Assembly (NCBI GenBank): GCA_965215825.1
Contig: CBDCEM010000003.1
Location: 1,984,001-2,048,000 of the forward strand
Reading direction: 5' to 3'
Length of the DNA stretch: 64,000 nt
Source of the DNA: JAWPMT01 sp965215825
GTDB lineage: Bacteria; Bacteroidota; Bacteroidia; Cytophagales; Cyclobacteriaceae
Positions 8,030 to 16,600 of the stretch are shown in pieces. Positions within the stretch are counted from its first letter, which is position 1; every line of letters starts with the position of its first letter. The translations under genes were made by a program, and so were the position numbers. The notes beneath the pieces were generated by a model. It saw nothing but the letters and a program-made list of their open reading frames with translations. It was not told the DNA's origin and made no database searches.

Positions 8030-8824
8030 CTAAGTAGCTGCAAATTCGCCTTCAGCGGATGCTCCCACCTCGGCCGTGTCCTCGCCGCTATCTGCACTCC
8101 TGGTTCTCCGAGCCCTGGCGATAGACATGATGTTGTTGGTGATCACGTTCATTTTCTCGATCACACTGCCGTAAGTTTCCGGTGCCGTTTCACCAAGGAT
8201 GTCAATGGCTTCCAACAGTCCATTCAAGTGTTTTACCATGGGTGCTTTGGCATTTCTAAGGGTCGGATACTGCCTGGATACATCTTCATCGATCCGTTGA
8301 TCATGCAAGGTGGAAAAATCCAGCTGAGCTTGCTTGAGCTCTGCATAGACAGTGGCCACGTTGAGCGTAGAGAGCGCCGTTTGATACGTGGCTTGATCCA
8401 GTTTTTCGAATAATGCCTCCAGTCGACCCGATTGCGCTGCATAGCCCAGTGTGTACAAGCGAGTTCCGGCACTTTTGATCACCGGCCATACCAACTGCCA
8501 GGCATCCTGAATTTCATCTTGTTGGCGGCGCTTGCCGGCATCTACCAGGTCGCGGAAGCCGATGAACAAGTCATCACGGATTGCATCAGCTTTGGCCAGC
8601 TCCGATACCAATTGGTTTTGCCTGACAGCTGTCAGAGAAGAAGCCAGTTGCTTCTGGTCTTCGTCAAGGAGATTGACTATGGTTTGAATAAAAGGTTCTA
8701 CCGTTGCCGGAGGTGTGGCCTCATCAGAAATGATGCTCGAGGCAGATAGTGTCTGTTTGTATTGAGTAGTTGTGTCTGATAGTTCTGCTGGCAATAGCAG
8801 ACTTGTCCTCAGTTTTTCTAACAT
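8030..8824 (-). CDS. DUF6261 family protein
   Basis: A 264-residue protein matching the DUF6261 pattern found in Bacteroidota: an all-helical protein with the central block LAKADAIRDDLFIGFRDLVD (about residue 94), a later TYQTALSTLNVATVYAELKQ and LDFSTLHDQRIDE. No signal peptide or membrane segment. The last 25 residues are low-complexity and acidic (GEDTAEVGASAEGEFAAT). Function of the family is not known. Transcribed alone, with two hairpins behind it. The 1.1 kb in front is a tandem repeat and remnant zone. Confidence 0.8.
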   Translation of the reverse strand: MLEKLRTSLLLPAELSDTTTQYKQTLSASSIISDEATPPATVEPFIQTIVNLLDEDQKQLASSLTAVRQNQLVSELAKADAIRDDLFIGFRDLVDAGKRRQQDEIQDAWQLVWPVIKSAGTRLYTLGYAAQSGRLEALFEKLDQATYQTALSTLNVATVYAELKQAQLDFSTLHDQRIDEDVSRQYPTLRNAKAPMVKHLNGLLEAIDILGETAPETYGSVIEKMNVITNNIMSIARARRTRSADSGEDTAEVGASAEGEFAAT

Positions 8825-8964
8825 AGATTGAAAAATTTTAAGTTGTTAAAGAATAATTGTTATTTGACTTAGCAGTCTTGTTCGACGGTCGTAGCGTCGC
8901 ACACCATGATTAACGAAGGTCGAGGGAATTTGTTGCAGCTAAAAGCCTCCTCGCTTAACTTGAT

Positions 8965-9397
8965 GGCTAACAACGTTAAGCATGCGACAATTCAGTTGTT
9001 TTTATAGACGACACGTTCTTAGCTGAGCGTGCTACCATTGTTTTTAAGTTCGGCATGTTCTGGACTGGACTGCTACGTGTGTTTTGGAGCGCAACAAGAT
9101 CATGTTTCGGTTTGCGATGGATGTTTTGAAAGGCGTCATGTTCTTGCTTGATGTTTTACCGATGTTTTGAAGCACAACGCGTTCTCCTGGCGAGTTTTTA
9201 CAGCTATTTTGGAGGTTGCCACTTTCGTGCCAGGAGTGCTACGGATGATTTGCTAGCCAACATCTTCTAGCCTGGAATTTTACGACTGTTCTGAAGCGCG
9301 ACATGTTCTAGCCTGATGTTCTACAGATGTTTTGGCACGATGCACATGCAAGCACGGTCTGCTACGCGTCTTTTTAGAGCTCGACAAGTTCTCTGGA
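8965..9397. repeat. degenerate 41-bp tandem repeat, about 10.5 units
   Basis: Head-to-tail units of 41 or 42 bases starting at 8965, 9007, 9048, 9089, 9131, 9172, 9214, 9255, 9296, 9337 and 9378. The best units share GCGCGACATGTTCTAGCCTG followed by a T/G-rich CTACGGATGTTTTGGA. Units differ at roughly a third to half of the positions, so the array is old. The unit is not a multiple of three and carries stops in every frame, so it is not a protein repeat. There are no variable spacers, so it is not a CRISPR. Confidence 0.7.
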
Positions 9398-9398
9398 T

Positions 9399-9661
9399 TG
9401 TGATAGTTATGCTCATCAAGTCCCCCTTTTAAGGGCGACCCGCGTAGGGGGCAAGGGGGATATCTATCTCGATGATAAGAGGGGACCCATTTGCTTTTAC
9501 CGGAATGCCGGCCGCCGGAATGCCGAACCACCCTTATCCCCAAAAGGGACGCTGGTAAGGGACGCCTGATAAGGGAGCGAAGCTGTCAACCTTAACGTCA
9601 CTCCCTCGATTGTGATAGTTATGTCCATTAAATCCCCTTTTGAAGTGGGCAAGGGGGTTTC
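9399..9661. repeat. pair of TGTGATAGTTATG / CCCCCTTTT repeats
   Basis: Two related segments, at 9399-9461 and 9608-9661, begin with TGTGATAGTTATG, run through AAGTCCCCCTTTT or AAATCCCCTTTT, and end in GGGCAAGGGGG. Each can fold between its C-rich and G-rich halves. A separate GCCGGCCGCCGGAATGCCG piece lies between them at about 9503. No gene is seen in this stretch. Confidence 0.55.
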
Positions 9662-9918
9662 TGTACAAAATATGGACGAGTGTATGTTGAACTTGTGTCG
9701 TCCTAGACCAGTGTCCGGTAAATGGTACCGCAAATCCTGCGTTACGGAGGGTGGGCCCGAAAGTTTGGCGGGGTGTGTAAGAGCATGTGTGAAGGCAGCA
9801 TTCAAACTTTCTTGAGTTTTTTGCTTCGTTTTTGGGTCAATCCAAAAATGAAGAGCCTGCCCGGCTTGAGGGCAAATACGATTAGGTATCGAACTTGATG
9901 GGGCCGGACACTTTACAG

Positions 9919-9938
9919 CTCCCGATAGCTATCGGGAG
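9919..9938. repeat. 20-bp perfect palindrome
   Basis: CTCCCGATAGCTATCGGGAG is its own reverse complement. It lies just before the DUF559 remnant and may mark the edge where that gene was cut. Confidence 0.7.
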
Positions 9939-9940
9939 GC

Positions 9941-10072
9941 ATGCAGTATGATGAAGCGCGAACGCAGCACATCCGGCAGTACAACATCAAGATCATCAGG
10001 TTTGAGAATCGAGAAGTGTTTAATCAACCCGAGGCTGTGTTGGAGGAGATTTTGAATAATCTGAGTACATGA
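9941..10072 (+). pseudogene. C-terminal remnant of a DUF559 endonuclease-like gene
   Basis: A 43-codon frame reading MQYDEARTQHIRQYNIKIIR and then FENREVFNQPEAVLEEILNN. This is the C-terminal part of the DUF559 (Vsr-like PD-(D/E)XK) family, in which YDxxR...IxVIRFxNxEV is characteristic. The catalytic Asp and Glu/Lys region should lie upstream but is absent; a perfect palindrome stands there instead. Not expected to be functional. Confidence 0.6.
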
Positions 10073-10173
10073 GGTTGGGAGTTATCCTAACCACCCCGTT
10101 CTCGCCTTACGGCTCTAACCACCCCTCCTGAAACAAGAGGGGAGCTGGTACATACTTTGAAATATTACCTGCT

Positions 10174-10194
10174 CCTCACCTAATTTAGGTGAGG
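10174..10194. repeat. 21-bp palindrome
   Basis: Arms CCTCACCTAA and TTAGGTGAGG around one T. It lies in a short gene-free stretch between the DUF559 and RadC remnants, within a larger set of imperfect inverted repeats between 10090 and 10240. Confidence 0.6.
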
Positions 10195-10270
10195 TGTCCG
10201 AAGCCTGCCTGACGGGCAAGACAGGGACGGAGAGGTTAGTATAATACCTAAACTCCCTATTTTTACCTCC

Positions 10271-10457
10271 ATGACAGTACAACCCCCTAAAGGCACTTCC
10301 GAAAACATCCAAACACCCCACGCAACTAGTAGATATCATGCAGCGGGTGCTGCGGCGTGAGAATAAAATTGGTAGAGCGCAAGCCGGATCGCCGGACCGT
10401 ACACTTCTGGGTCTTAGGCTTGGATTATGCCGGGAAGTTGTTATTCATCGAACTGAT
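10271..10457 (+). pseudogene. N-terminal remnant of a RadC-like JAB gene
   Basis: Matches the first 55 codons of the intact gene at 12806: both start ATGACxGTACAACCCCCTAAAGG and share ATATCATGCAGCGGGTGCTG. There is a frameshift before the AACTAGTAGATATC stretch and a small insertion before ACTTCTGGGT. Similarity ends around the codons for FIEL(I). A tail of a RadC-like gene with the same ending lies at 11973, beyond two intact genes. Confidence 0.7.
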
Positions 10458-10554
10458 TACTTAGAAAGGGGGTCCTGGTTGGTGGTGAAACTGGCCAAGC
10501 GGCGGAAACAGGGCAGCAAAATGCCACCCATTTGATTAAAATAATCAATGCCTG

Positions 10555-11142
10555 TTATAACACAGCCGAAGCTGAATGTTGCTCCAATGAATGAATACCT
10601 AAAACATGCTGACTGGAAGGCACATTTGTTTGACCATACTTCACGTCCAAAAAGAAGTTATTGGCGTTTCCATTAATCTGTCCAAGCTTTGTTCGAACGA
10701 ATTTGATTGTTCCACGAATGAACCAATTCCCATCCGTTTGTTCGAATGTACTTGTATCACCTTCAAAAACATAAGAAGCAGCATTTCCTGTGAGCGGAGT
10801 ATGCTTAGCACTTTGCTTCCCTGAGGTTCGGGCACTGGCTTTTAGTTCCTTTAAATTCGCTATGTGATGGTTAATAGGTACTTCATCACTATTCTTCAAA
10901 TCAGGATTCAGTGCAATGGTGTAGGTAATGTCCCTAACATTACTACCAACACTTTCAACATGAAAATTGAATGTATAAATAGCATTATCCTTTTCATGAG
11001 CCGAGAGTGTTGGCAGTCGCAGTACTGCACTTTCCTTGAATACTGCACTCTCTGCATCCAATACTTTTGGCTCTTTTAAAGTATCAACCGGACCAGCGGC
11101 AGGTGATGTTACCTTTTTCTTCCTTTGTGCTTTCTCTTTCAT
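10555..11142 (-). CDS. hypothetical protein, second gene of a two-gene cassette
   Basis: A 195-residue protein of no family I know. The first 25 residues are Lys/Pro-rich (MKEKAQRKKKVTSPAAGPVD) with no signal peptide. The rest looks like a beta-sandwich: alternating strands such as AIYTFNFHVESVGSNVRDIT and NWFIRGTIKFVRTKLGQING, then NFFLDVKYGQTN. It starts 12 bases after the stop of 11155-11778, so the two are cotranscribed. The pair sits between two pieces of RadC-like sequence. Confidence 0.6.
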   Translation of the reverse strand: MKEKAQRKKKVTSPAAGPVDTLKEPKVLDAESAVFKESAVLRLPTLSAHEKDNAIYTFNFHVESVGSNVRDITYTIALNPDLKNSDEVPINHHIANLKELKASARTSGKQSAKHTPLTGNAASYVFEGDTSTFEQTDGNWFIRGTIKFVRTKLGQINGNANNFFLDVKYGQTNVPSSQHVLGIHSLEQHSASAVL

Positions 11143-11154
11143 AATAGGGTCAGA

Positions 11155-11778
11155 TTAAGCATAAACAATATTCTCTAAAGTAAATTGGAATGGGCTGGCA
11201 TTTGGTCCTACTCCTCCACCTGTCATGACAATGTCGGCCGATGAAATGCCAAGTAAACCAATCTCTGTGTTGATAGATGAAATGATCGCTGAATTCATAA
11301 TTTGTCCTTCTTGTACCTGAGAGACCACTCCCATGAATATGGTCGGTTTAAAAGAAAAAACAGCTTTTTGCTCCGGAGAAACTGCCGACTTTACCGCAAG
11401 CAATTTTCCATCTTTGAAGATATTAGCATTTATAGACCCTTGAGGAAGTGAATTTTTTATTTCAACCTCTGTGGGGCTGGTACTTTCACCTGAAAGTTCA
11501 AATTGATCCCCTGACTCTCCTCTGACCACCTGAAACTGTTGCCCCATTTGAGCGTCCAGTGGTGGTGTATGGTTACCCCAGGAATCTGAAGCCCCCGCTT
11601 GAAATTCCATTGGGAATACGAAAGGGTGATGCCATCCTTGTCCACAATTCTCAATTACTTTCCATGCTACAGCTATCTCATCAAAATTCGTGGATACATT
11701 TTTCTGAAAAATAACAACACTCGAATTGTTGTGGTCATTTGAGTGATTAATAAAATTCAATTTAATCGCGCTACTCAT
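11155..11778 (-). CDS. hypothetical protein, first gene of a two-gene cassette
   Basis: A 207-residue protein, predicted all-beta, with no signal peptide. It opens MSSAIKLNFINHSNDHNNSS and VVIFQKNVSTNFDEIAVAWK, a pattern that reminds of small cytosolic beta-sandwich or lectin-like proteins, but I cannot place it in a family. The end is Gly-rich (IVMTGGGVGPNASPFQFTLE). It leads the cassette with the gene at 10555-11142. Function unknown. Confidence 0.6.
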   Translation of the reverse strand: MSSAIKLNFINHSNDHNNSSVVIFQKNVSTNFDEIAVAWKVIENCGQGWHHPFVFPMEFQAGASDSWGNHTPPLDAQMGQQFQVVRGESGDQFELSGESTSPTEVEIKNSLPQGSINANIFKDGKLLAVKSAVSPEQKAVFSFKPTIFMGVVSQVQEGQIMNSAIISSINTEIGLLGISSADIVMTGGGVGPNASPFQFTLENIVYA

Positions 11779-11972
11779 TGTCTATGATTAAGATTATTGG
11801 TTATGAAAAAGAGCAAAACCATCTATGGTTTCAATAAGTCCACTCAATAATATTATTCTGGTTGCAAGTGGAAGAAATGAACCAGAAGATTTTGCTTCTT
11901 GCAAGGTCTGGGTTTTAAGCGTCTCCTACAATACCCAATTTGGGGTAATTTGGATATAGAGCAGCACAGACG

Positions 11973-12008
11973 GAGGAGTTGCGGATAGGGGAGATTAGGA
12001 AGTTGTGA
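11973..12008 (+). pseudogene. C-terminal tail remnant of a RadC-like gene
   Basis: Reads EELRIGEIRKL and a stop. It shares 28 of 29 bases with the end of the intact gene at 12806-13426 (RVGEIRKL). With the N-terminal piece at 10271 it suggests a second RadC copy whose middle was lost or replaced by the two-gene cassette. Confidence 0.55.
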
Positions 12009-12075
12009 CCCACCATGACCTCCGCATCCGCGGACGGTCCGAGGAGAGGAATTAGTAGGTTTTTCCCTTCAAAAC

Positions 12076-12116
12076 CGTCATTCCGGCCGAAGTACAACGA
12101 GCGCCGGAATCTCAAA
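12076..12116 (+). repeat. palindromic repeat family 3, short copy
   Basis: CGTCATTCCGGCCG at the left and GCGCCGGAATCTCA at the right, nearly the same as 5207-5247, with a different loop. Confidence 0.65.
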
Positions 12117-12215
12117 ATACTATAACAGATTCTTCTTTAATTGAGTTTATTAGCAAGGCCGGTAGTATCGACTCTGTCCTGGATTCTCTAAATATTTTAG
12201 CACTTCCTCTATTGG

Positions 12216-12284
12216 TGAGATTCCGGCAGATCAATCACATCAACTCTAAAACACCTTATTCGTTTTATGATCACCGGAATGACG
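12216..12284 (-). repeat. palindromic repeat family 3, long copy, reversed
   Basis: TGAGATTCCGGCAGATC at the left and GATCACCGGAATGACG at the right, the reverse orientation of the other copies, with a longer variable middle. It ends 13 bases before the GIY-YIG stop codon. With the copy at 12639 it puts the gene between two outward-facing elements. Confidence 0.6.
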
Positions 12285-12296
12285 TGCAAAAAAAAG

Positions 12297-12596
12297 CTAA
12301 TCATATTCCAACACCTCTTCGTACAAATCCCTCCACTGCGGATTGAAATCATTGATCAGGTTCTCTTTGTAAGCACGCTTCCATTTCTTCAGTTGTTTTT
12401 CCCTGGCTATGGCCGACGCGATATCCCCGAACACTTCATAATATAGCAGATCCGTACAGTTGTACTTTGTTGTGAATTTGGAACCGCCTTCATATTTATG
12501 CTGAAATATCCTTGCCTGAAGATTGCTGGTCACGCCAGTATAGAGGGTGGTACGGTGCTTGTTTGATACGATGTAGATGTATCCTCCTTTAGTCAT
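12297..12596 (-). CDS. small GIY-YIG nuclease
   Basis: A 99-residue single-domain GIY-YIG (URI-type) nuclease. Near the N-terminus GYIYIVSN gives the GIY-like strand and TLYTGVTSN the YIG-like strand, followed by LQARIFQHKYEGGSKFTTKY with the conserved Arg and the K-F motif. AIAREKQLKKWKRAYKENLI carries the catalytic Glu. Such stand-alone genes are frequent in Bacteroidota and of unknown role. It is bracketed by family-3 palindromes in opposite orientation, which suggests it is or was part of a mobile unit. Confidence 0.88.
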   Translation of the reverse strand: MTKGGYIYIVSNKHRTTLYTGVTSNLQARIFQHKYEGGSKFTTKYNCTDLLYYEVFGDIASAIAREKQLKKWKRAYKENLINDFNPQWRDLYEEVLEYD

Positions 12597-12638
12597 ACCG
12601 GCAATTTAATTGATTAGAACGGGATTTCTTCACTTGCC

Positions 12639-12720
12639 CGTCATTCCGGCGATCATAGCAGGATCGCGCCACACAGCAGCCATTAACTTGATATGCCGGC
12701 GCCTCACGCAGAGAATCTCA
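12639..12720 (+). repeat. palindromic repeat family 3, long copy
   Basis: Starts CGTCATTCCGGCGATC and ends GAGAATCTCA, with an inner ATGCCGGCGCC. It lies 42 bases upstream of the GIY-YIG start and faces away from the gene, opposite to the copy at 12216. Confidence 0.55.
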
Positions 12721-12805
12721 AAGTGCCCGGCTAATAATCGAAAGACGAAATAAACTTGATGTCAGTCTGAGGCCCTCGAAGACGGCATCATTATATTTAC
12801 AAGTA

Positions 12806-13426
12806 ATGACCGTACAACCCCCTAAAGGAAGCTCTAATCAAATCCATCACCCCGCCCAACTAGTAGATATCATGCAGCGGGTGCTGCGACGTGAAAACAA
12901 GATCGGCCGGGCCCAGGAACACTTCTGGGTAGTAGGACTCGACAATGCAGGGAAGCTGCTGTTTATTGAACTCATAGGCCTGGGCCGACAAAACAGGGTA
13001 GAAGCCGATGCACCCACGATCTTTCGCATGGCGATCTATAAAATGGCAGTGAAAGTCATCTTCGTGCACAACCACCCCAGTGGCACTATGGAAGCCTCCC
13101 TGGAAGACATCAACCTGACGGACCACCAATACAAAGCCGGACAGATCCTCAACATAGAAGTAGCGGACCACTTGATTATTTCCGAGGACAACCACCTCAG
13201 CTTCGAAAGCGAAGGCCTCATGGCCCGGATACGTGAGAGCGACAGCTACAAGATCCTCAGCAAAGAAGAGCAACTCTTGCAGCAGTTTAAAGTAGACGCG
13301 GAGCGAGAAAAAGCTTCTGAAGAACGCTCCATTGAGATAGCTAAGAAGATGAAGAAGGATGGGGTGGATGTCGATACCATCAAGAAATACACGGGGTTGC
13401 GGGTAGGGGAGATTAGGAAGTTGTAG
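12806..13426 (+). CDS. RadC-like JAB domain protein
   Basis: A 206-residue protein. Residues about 15-150 form the JAB/MPN-like RadC domain, with VKVIFVHNHPSG as the metal-binding HxHPSG motif and the later DHLIISEDNHLSF with the expected Asp. The N-terminal helix-hairpin-helix of housekeeping RadC is missing. The C-terminal 55 residues form a charged helix followed by GVDVDTIKKYTGLRVGEIRK, an HTH-like end also seen in PD-(D/E)XK transposase-like proteins. Short RadC proteins of this type are usual in genomic islands and near anti-phage genes. A broken second copy lies to the left. Confidence 0.85.
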   Translation: MTVQPPKGSSNQIHHPAQLVDIMQRVLRRENKIGRAQEHFWVVGLDNAGKLLFIELIGLGRQNRVEADAPTIFRMAIYKMAVKVIFVHNHPSGTMEASLEDINLTDHQYKAGQILNIEVADHLIISEDNHLSFESEGLMARIRESDSYKILSKEEQLLQQFKVDAEREKASEERSIEIAKKMKKDGVDVDTIKKYTGLRVGEIRKL

Positions 13427-13636
13427 TTTGCGGATTACCCTGTTAATTCGTTATTTTCAAACTAAACAGAGGTTAGCCCCTTTGATACTCGTACATTTCG
13501 AACCTAATCAATCAGAAAAAATCACTTTCATGTGTGAGATAAATAAATGCAAACTGATATCTTCATGGATCATTTTAAAATACCTGATTGATCAAAAACA
13601 ACAATGGATGCTTAAGATAAACCCGCTAGCCACCTC

Positions 13637-16600
13637 ATGAGCTTTCAAAAGATATTAGATAAACATCGGAAATTAGCTTTCTCGGAACACGACAAAGGAG
13701 ACCGTTTCGAACGCTTGATGCAAGCGTATTTGAAAACGGATCCTAAGTATGCGCATCGACTGAAGAATGTTTGGCTTTGGAATGAATTTCCGGGCAAATT
13801 GGACCTGGGGGGAAGTGATACAGGCATTGATCTGGTGGCCCTGACCAACGATGGAGACTATTGGGCGATACAGTGTAAATGCTATCAGGCCACTTCTGCC
13901 ATTGATAAACCTGCCGTAGATTCTTTTCTTTCTACCTCAAGTCGGGAATTCAAGAATGAGGAGTCAAAAACTACTCAATTCAAACTAAGGATTTGGATAT
14001 CTACCACTAACAAATGGGGTGGTAATGCTGAGGAAGCCATCAGGAATCAAAATCCACCTGTGATCAGGATCAACCTGTTTGATTTGACAGAGGCTCCCGT
14101 GGATTGGGAGAAACTAGATGAAGGGGTACATGGCGAAGCGGCCAGAACGGAAAAAAAGACCTTACGGCCCCATCAACAAGAAGCGCTTGAAAAAACCCAT
14201 GAACACTTCAAAACGGCAGATCGTGGCAAGTTGATCATGGCCTGTGGTACTGGAAAGACCTTCAATTCCCTGCGTATCGCCGAACATGAAACGGACGGTC
14301 GGGGACTTGTTTTATTCCTCGTTCCATCCATCGCACTATTAGGCCAGTCCTTGAGGGAATGGAGCGCAGATGCTAATGAGCCGATCAATGCCATTTGTAT
14401 TTGCTCTGATCCTGATATTTCTAAGAAGAGAACGAAAAATGAAGACACTGATTCGTTCAGTGTGGTAGATTTAGCACTTCCGGCCTCCACCGACCCTCAG
14501 AACATACTGGAGCAGTTCAAAGACATCAAGAAAAACGGTAAGGGTGGCATGACGGTGGTCTTCTCTACCTACCAGTCGATTGAGGTGATCTCCAAAGCCC
14601 AAAAGGTATGGTTGAAAAACGATTTTCCAGCCTTTGATCTCATCATCTGCGATGAAGCACATCGTACGACTGGTGTGAAAATTAGCGGACGAGATGAATC
14701 TGCCTTCACCAAGGTACACGATGCCGACTTTATCCAGGCTAAGAAACGCCTCTACATGACGGCCACGCCTCGCATGTATGAAGAAGGTGCCAAGTCGAAG
14801 GCAGCCAAAGCGGATGCTTTGCTGTGGTCCATGGATCAGGAAGACCAATTCGGGAAAGAGATTTATCGTATCGGGTTTGGCAAGGCCGTAGAAGATGGGC
14901 TGCTTACGGACTATAAGGTATTGATCCTGACCCTCAATGATCAGGATGTACCAGAAGCGTACCGCAAGGTACTCACCGATGAAAAACTGGAGATCAATAC
15001 GGATGATGCCTCTAAAATCATAGGAACGATTAATGCGCTTTCTAAGCAATTTTTAGGGGATGATGGGCTTACAAAAAGGGAAGATCAGGAGCCTATGAAA
15101 CGGGCCGTGGCTTTTAGTCCCAATATCAAAGGGTCTAAACAAATCATGTCCACCTACAATGTAGCCACCGATACTTATCTGAGCTCTTTACCCGCGGATA
15201 AAAAGGAGGAAATGGTGTCTGTTTCTTCCAAGCACATGGACGGAACTATGGCGGCACCTGCAAGGGATCAGATGCTGAGTTGGCTCAAAGAAGATACCGA
15301 CGACAATGAATGCCGGGTGATCACCAACGTGAAGGTACTGAGTGAAGGCGTGGATGTACCAAGCCTGGATGCGGTGCTATTTCTTTCCGCGAGAAATTCT
15401 CAGGTGGATGTAGTACAATCGGTAGGTCGTGTGATGCGTAGATCCGAAGGGAAAAAGTATGGCTACATCATCATTCCTGTCGTGGTTCCCTCCGATGTGG
15501 AGCCTGAGGTAGCGCTGGATGATAATGAACGCTACAAAGTAGTTTGGACGGTGCTGAACGCACTAAGGGCACATGATGATCGATTTAATGCGACTGTCAA
15601 TAAAATAGCCCTCAATAGAAAGAAACCAGCTAATGTGAATGTGGTGGGTACGCGATTCTCCTTTGATGAAGACGGCAAGCCCATTGACAAAGTAACAGAT
15701 GCGGCTGCGGAGAAAACCAATCACGAGCTAAATCGGCAGCTAGCCATCCAGTTTGAACAATTGCAATCGGTGGTATATGCCCGGATGGTGAAGAAGGTAG
15801 GGGATCGTCGCTATTGGGAAGACTGGGCGGCGGAAGTAGCCCAGATTGCAGAACGACAGATCGAACGGATCCACTTTTTGATTGCCAACCGAAAGGAACA
15901 AAAGGCGGCTTTCGAGGGGTTTCTGGCTGGTTTGCAAAAAAATATCAACCCAAGTATCTCGGTAGATCAGGCAGTGGAGATGCTGGCCCAGCACATGATC
16001 ACTCGCCCGATTTTCGAAGCGCTCTTTGAGGGGTATTCCTTTACGGATACCAATACGGTTTCTGTCTCCATGCAAACCATGCTGGATGCTTTGCAAGAAG
16101 AGACGCTGGTGGAGGAGTCTGAACGTCTTCAGACGTTCTATGACTCTGTAAGACGAAACATCTCTGATCTGGACAATGCCGAGGCCAAACAGAAGATCAT
16201 CATTCGCATCTACGACAATTTCTTTAAAACGGCTTTCCCCAAGATGGTGGAGCAGCTGGGGATTGTGTATACACCTACGGAAGTGGTGGACTTCATCATT
16301 CACTCGGTGGAAGATGTACTCCAAAAAGAGTTTGGGCGAAGCATCTCAGACGAAAGCGTACATGTACTCGATCCCTTTACCGGGACAGGCACTTTCATTA
16401 CTCGACTGATCCAGAGTGGTTTGATCACGACCAAAGACCTGGCCCGGAAGTACCGATCCGAATTGCATGCAAATGAGATCGTCTTGTTGGCGTACTACAT
16501 CGCTGCCGTCAATATCGAAAATGCATTCCACGATGAATTGACTAAAGCCCTTTATGACCAAGGAGAAGGGGAGATTAAATATGAACCCTTTGAGGGTATT

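Larger units (their letters stand above)
11779..12296. other. gene-free stretch with remnants and palindromes
   Basis: No gene is seen. It holds a RadC tail remnant (11973-12008) and two family-3 palindromes (12076 and 12216). The frames open here do not look like proteins. The promoter of the 11155-11778 gene should lie near 11780-11850, but I see no clear match to the Bacteroidota -7/-33 elements. Confidence 0.5.

Noticed and set aside
8965..9397. Possible CRISPR array
   Set aside because: Units are contiguous, with no unique spacers, and drift over their whole length. No cas gene is in the window.
10338..10535. 65-codon frame beginning MQRVLRREN
   Set aside because: It starts inside the RadC similarity and leaves the RadC frame after GRAQ; it is part of the RadC remnant.
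15740..16324. 194-codon frame antisense to the restriction enzyme
   Set aside because: Shadow of a well-supported coding region, with no domain pattern of its own.
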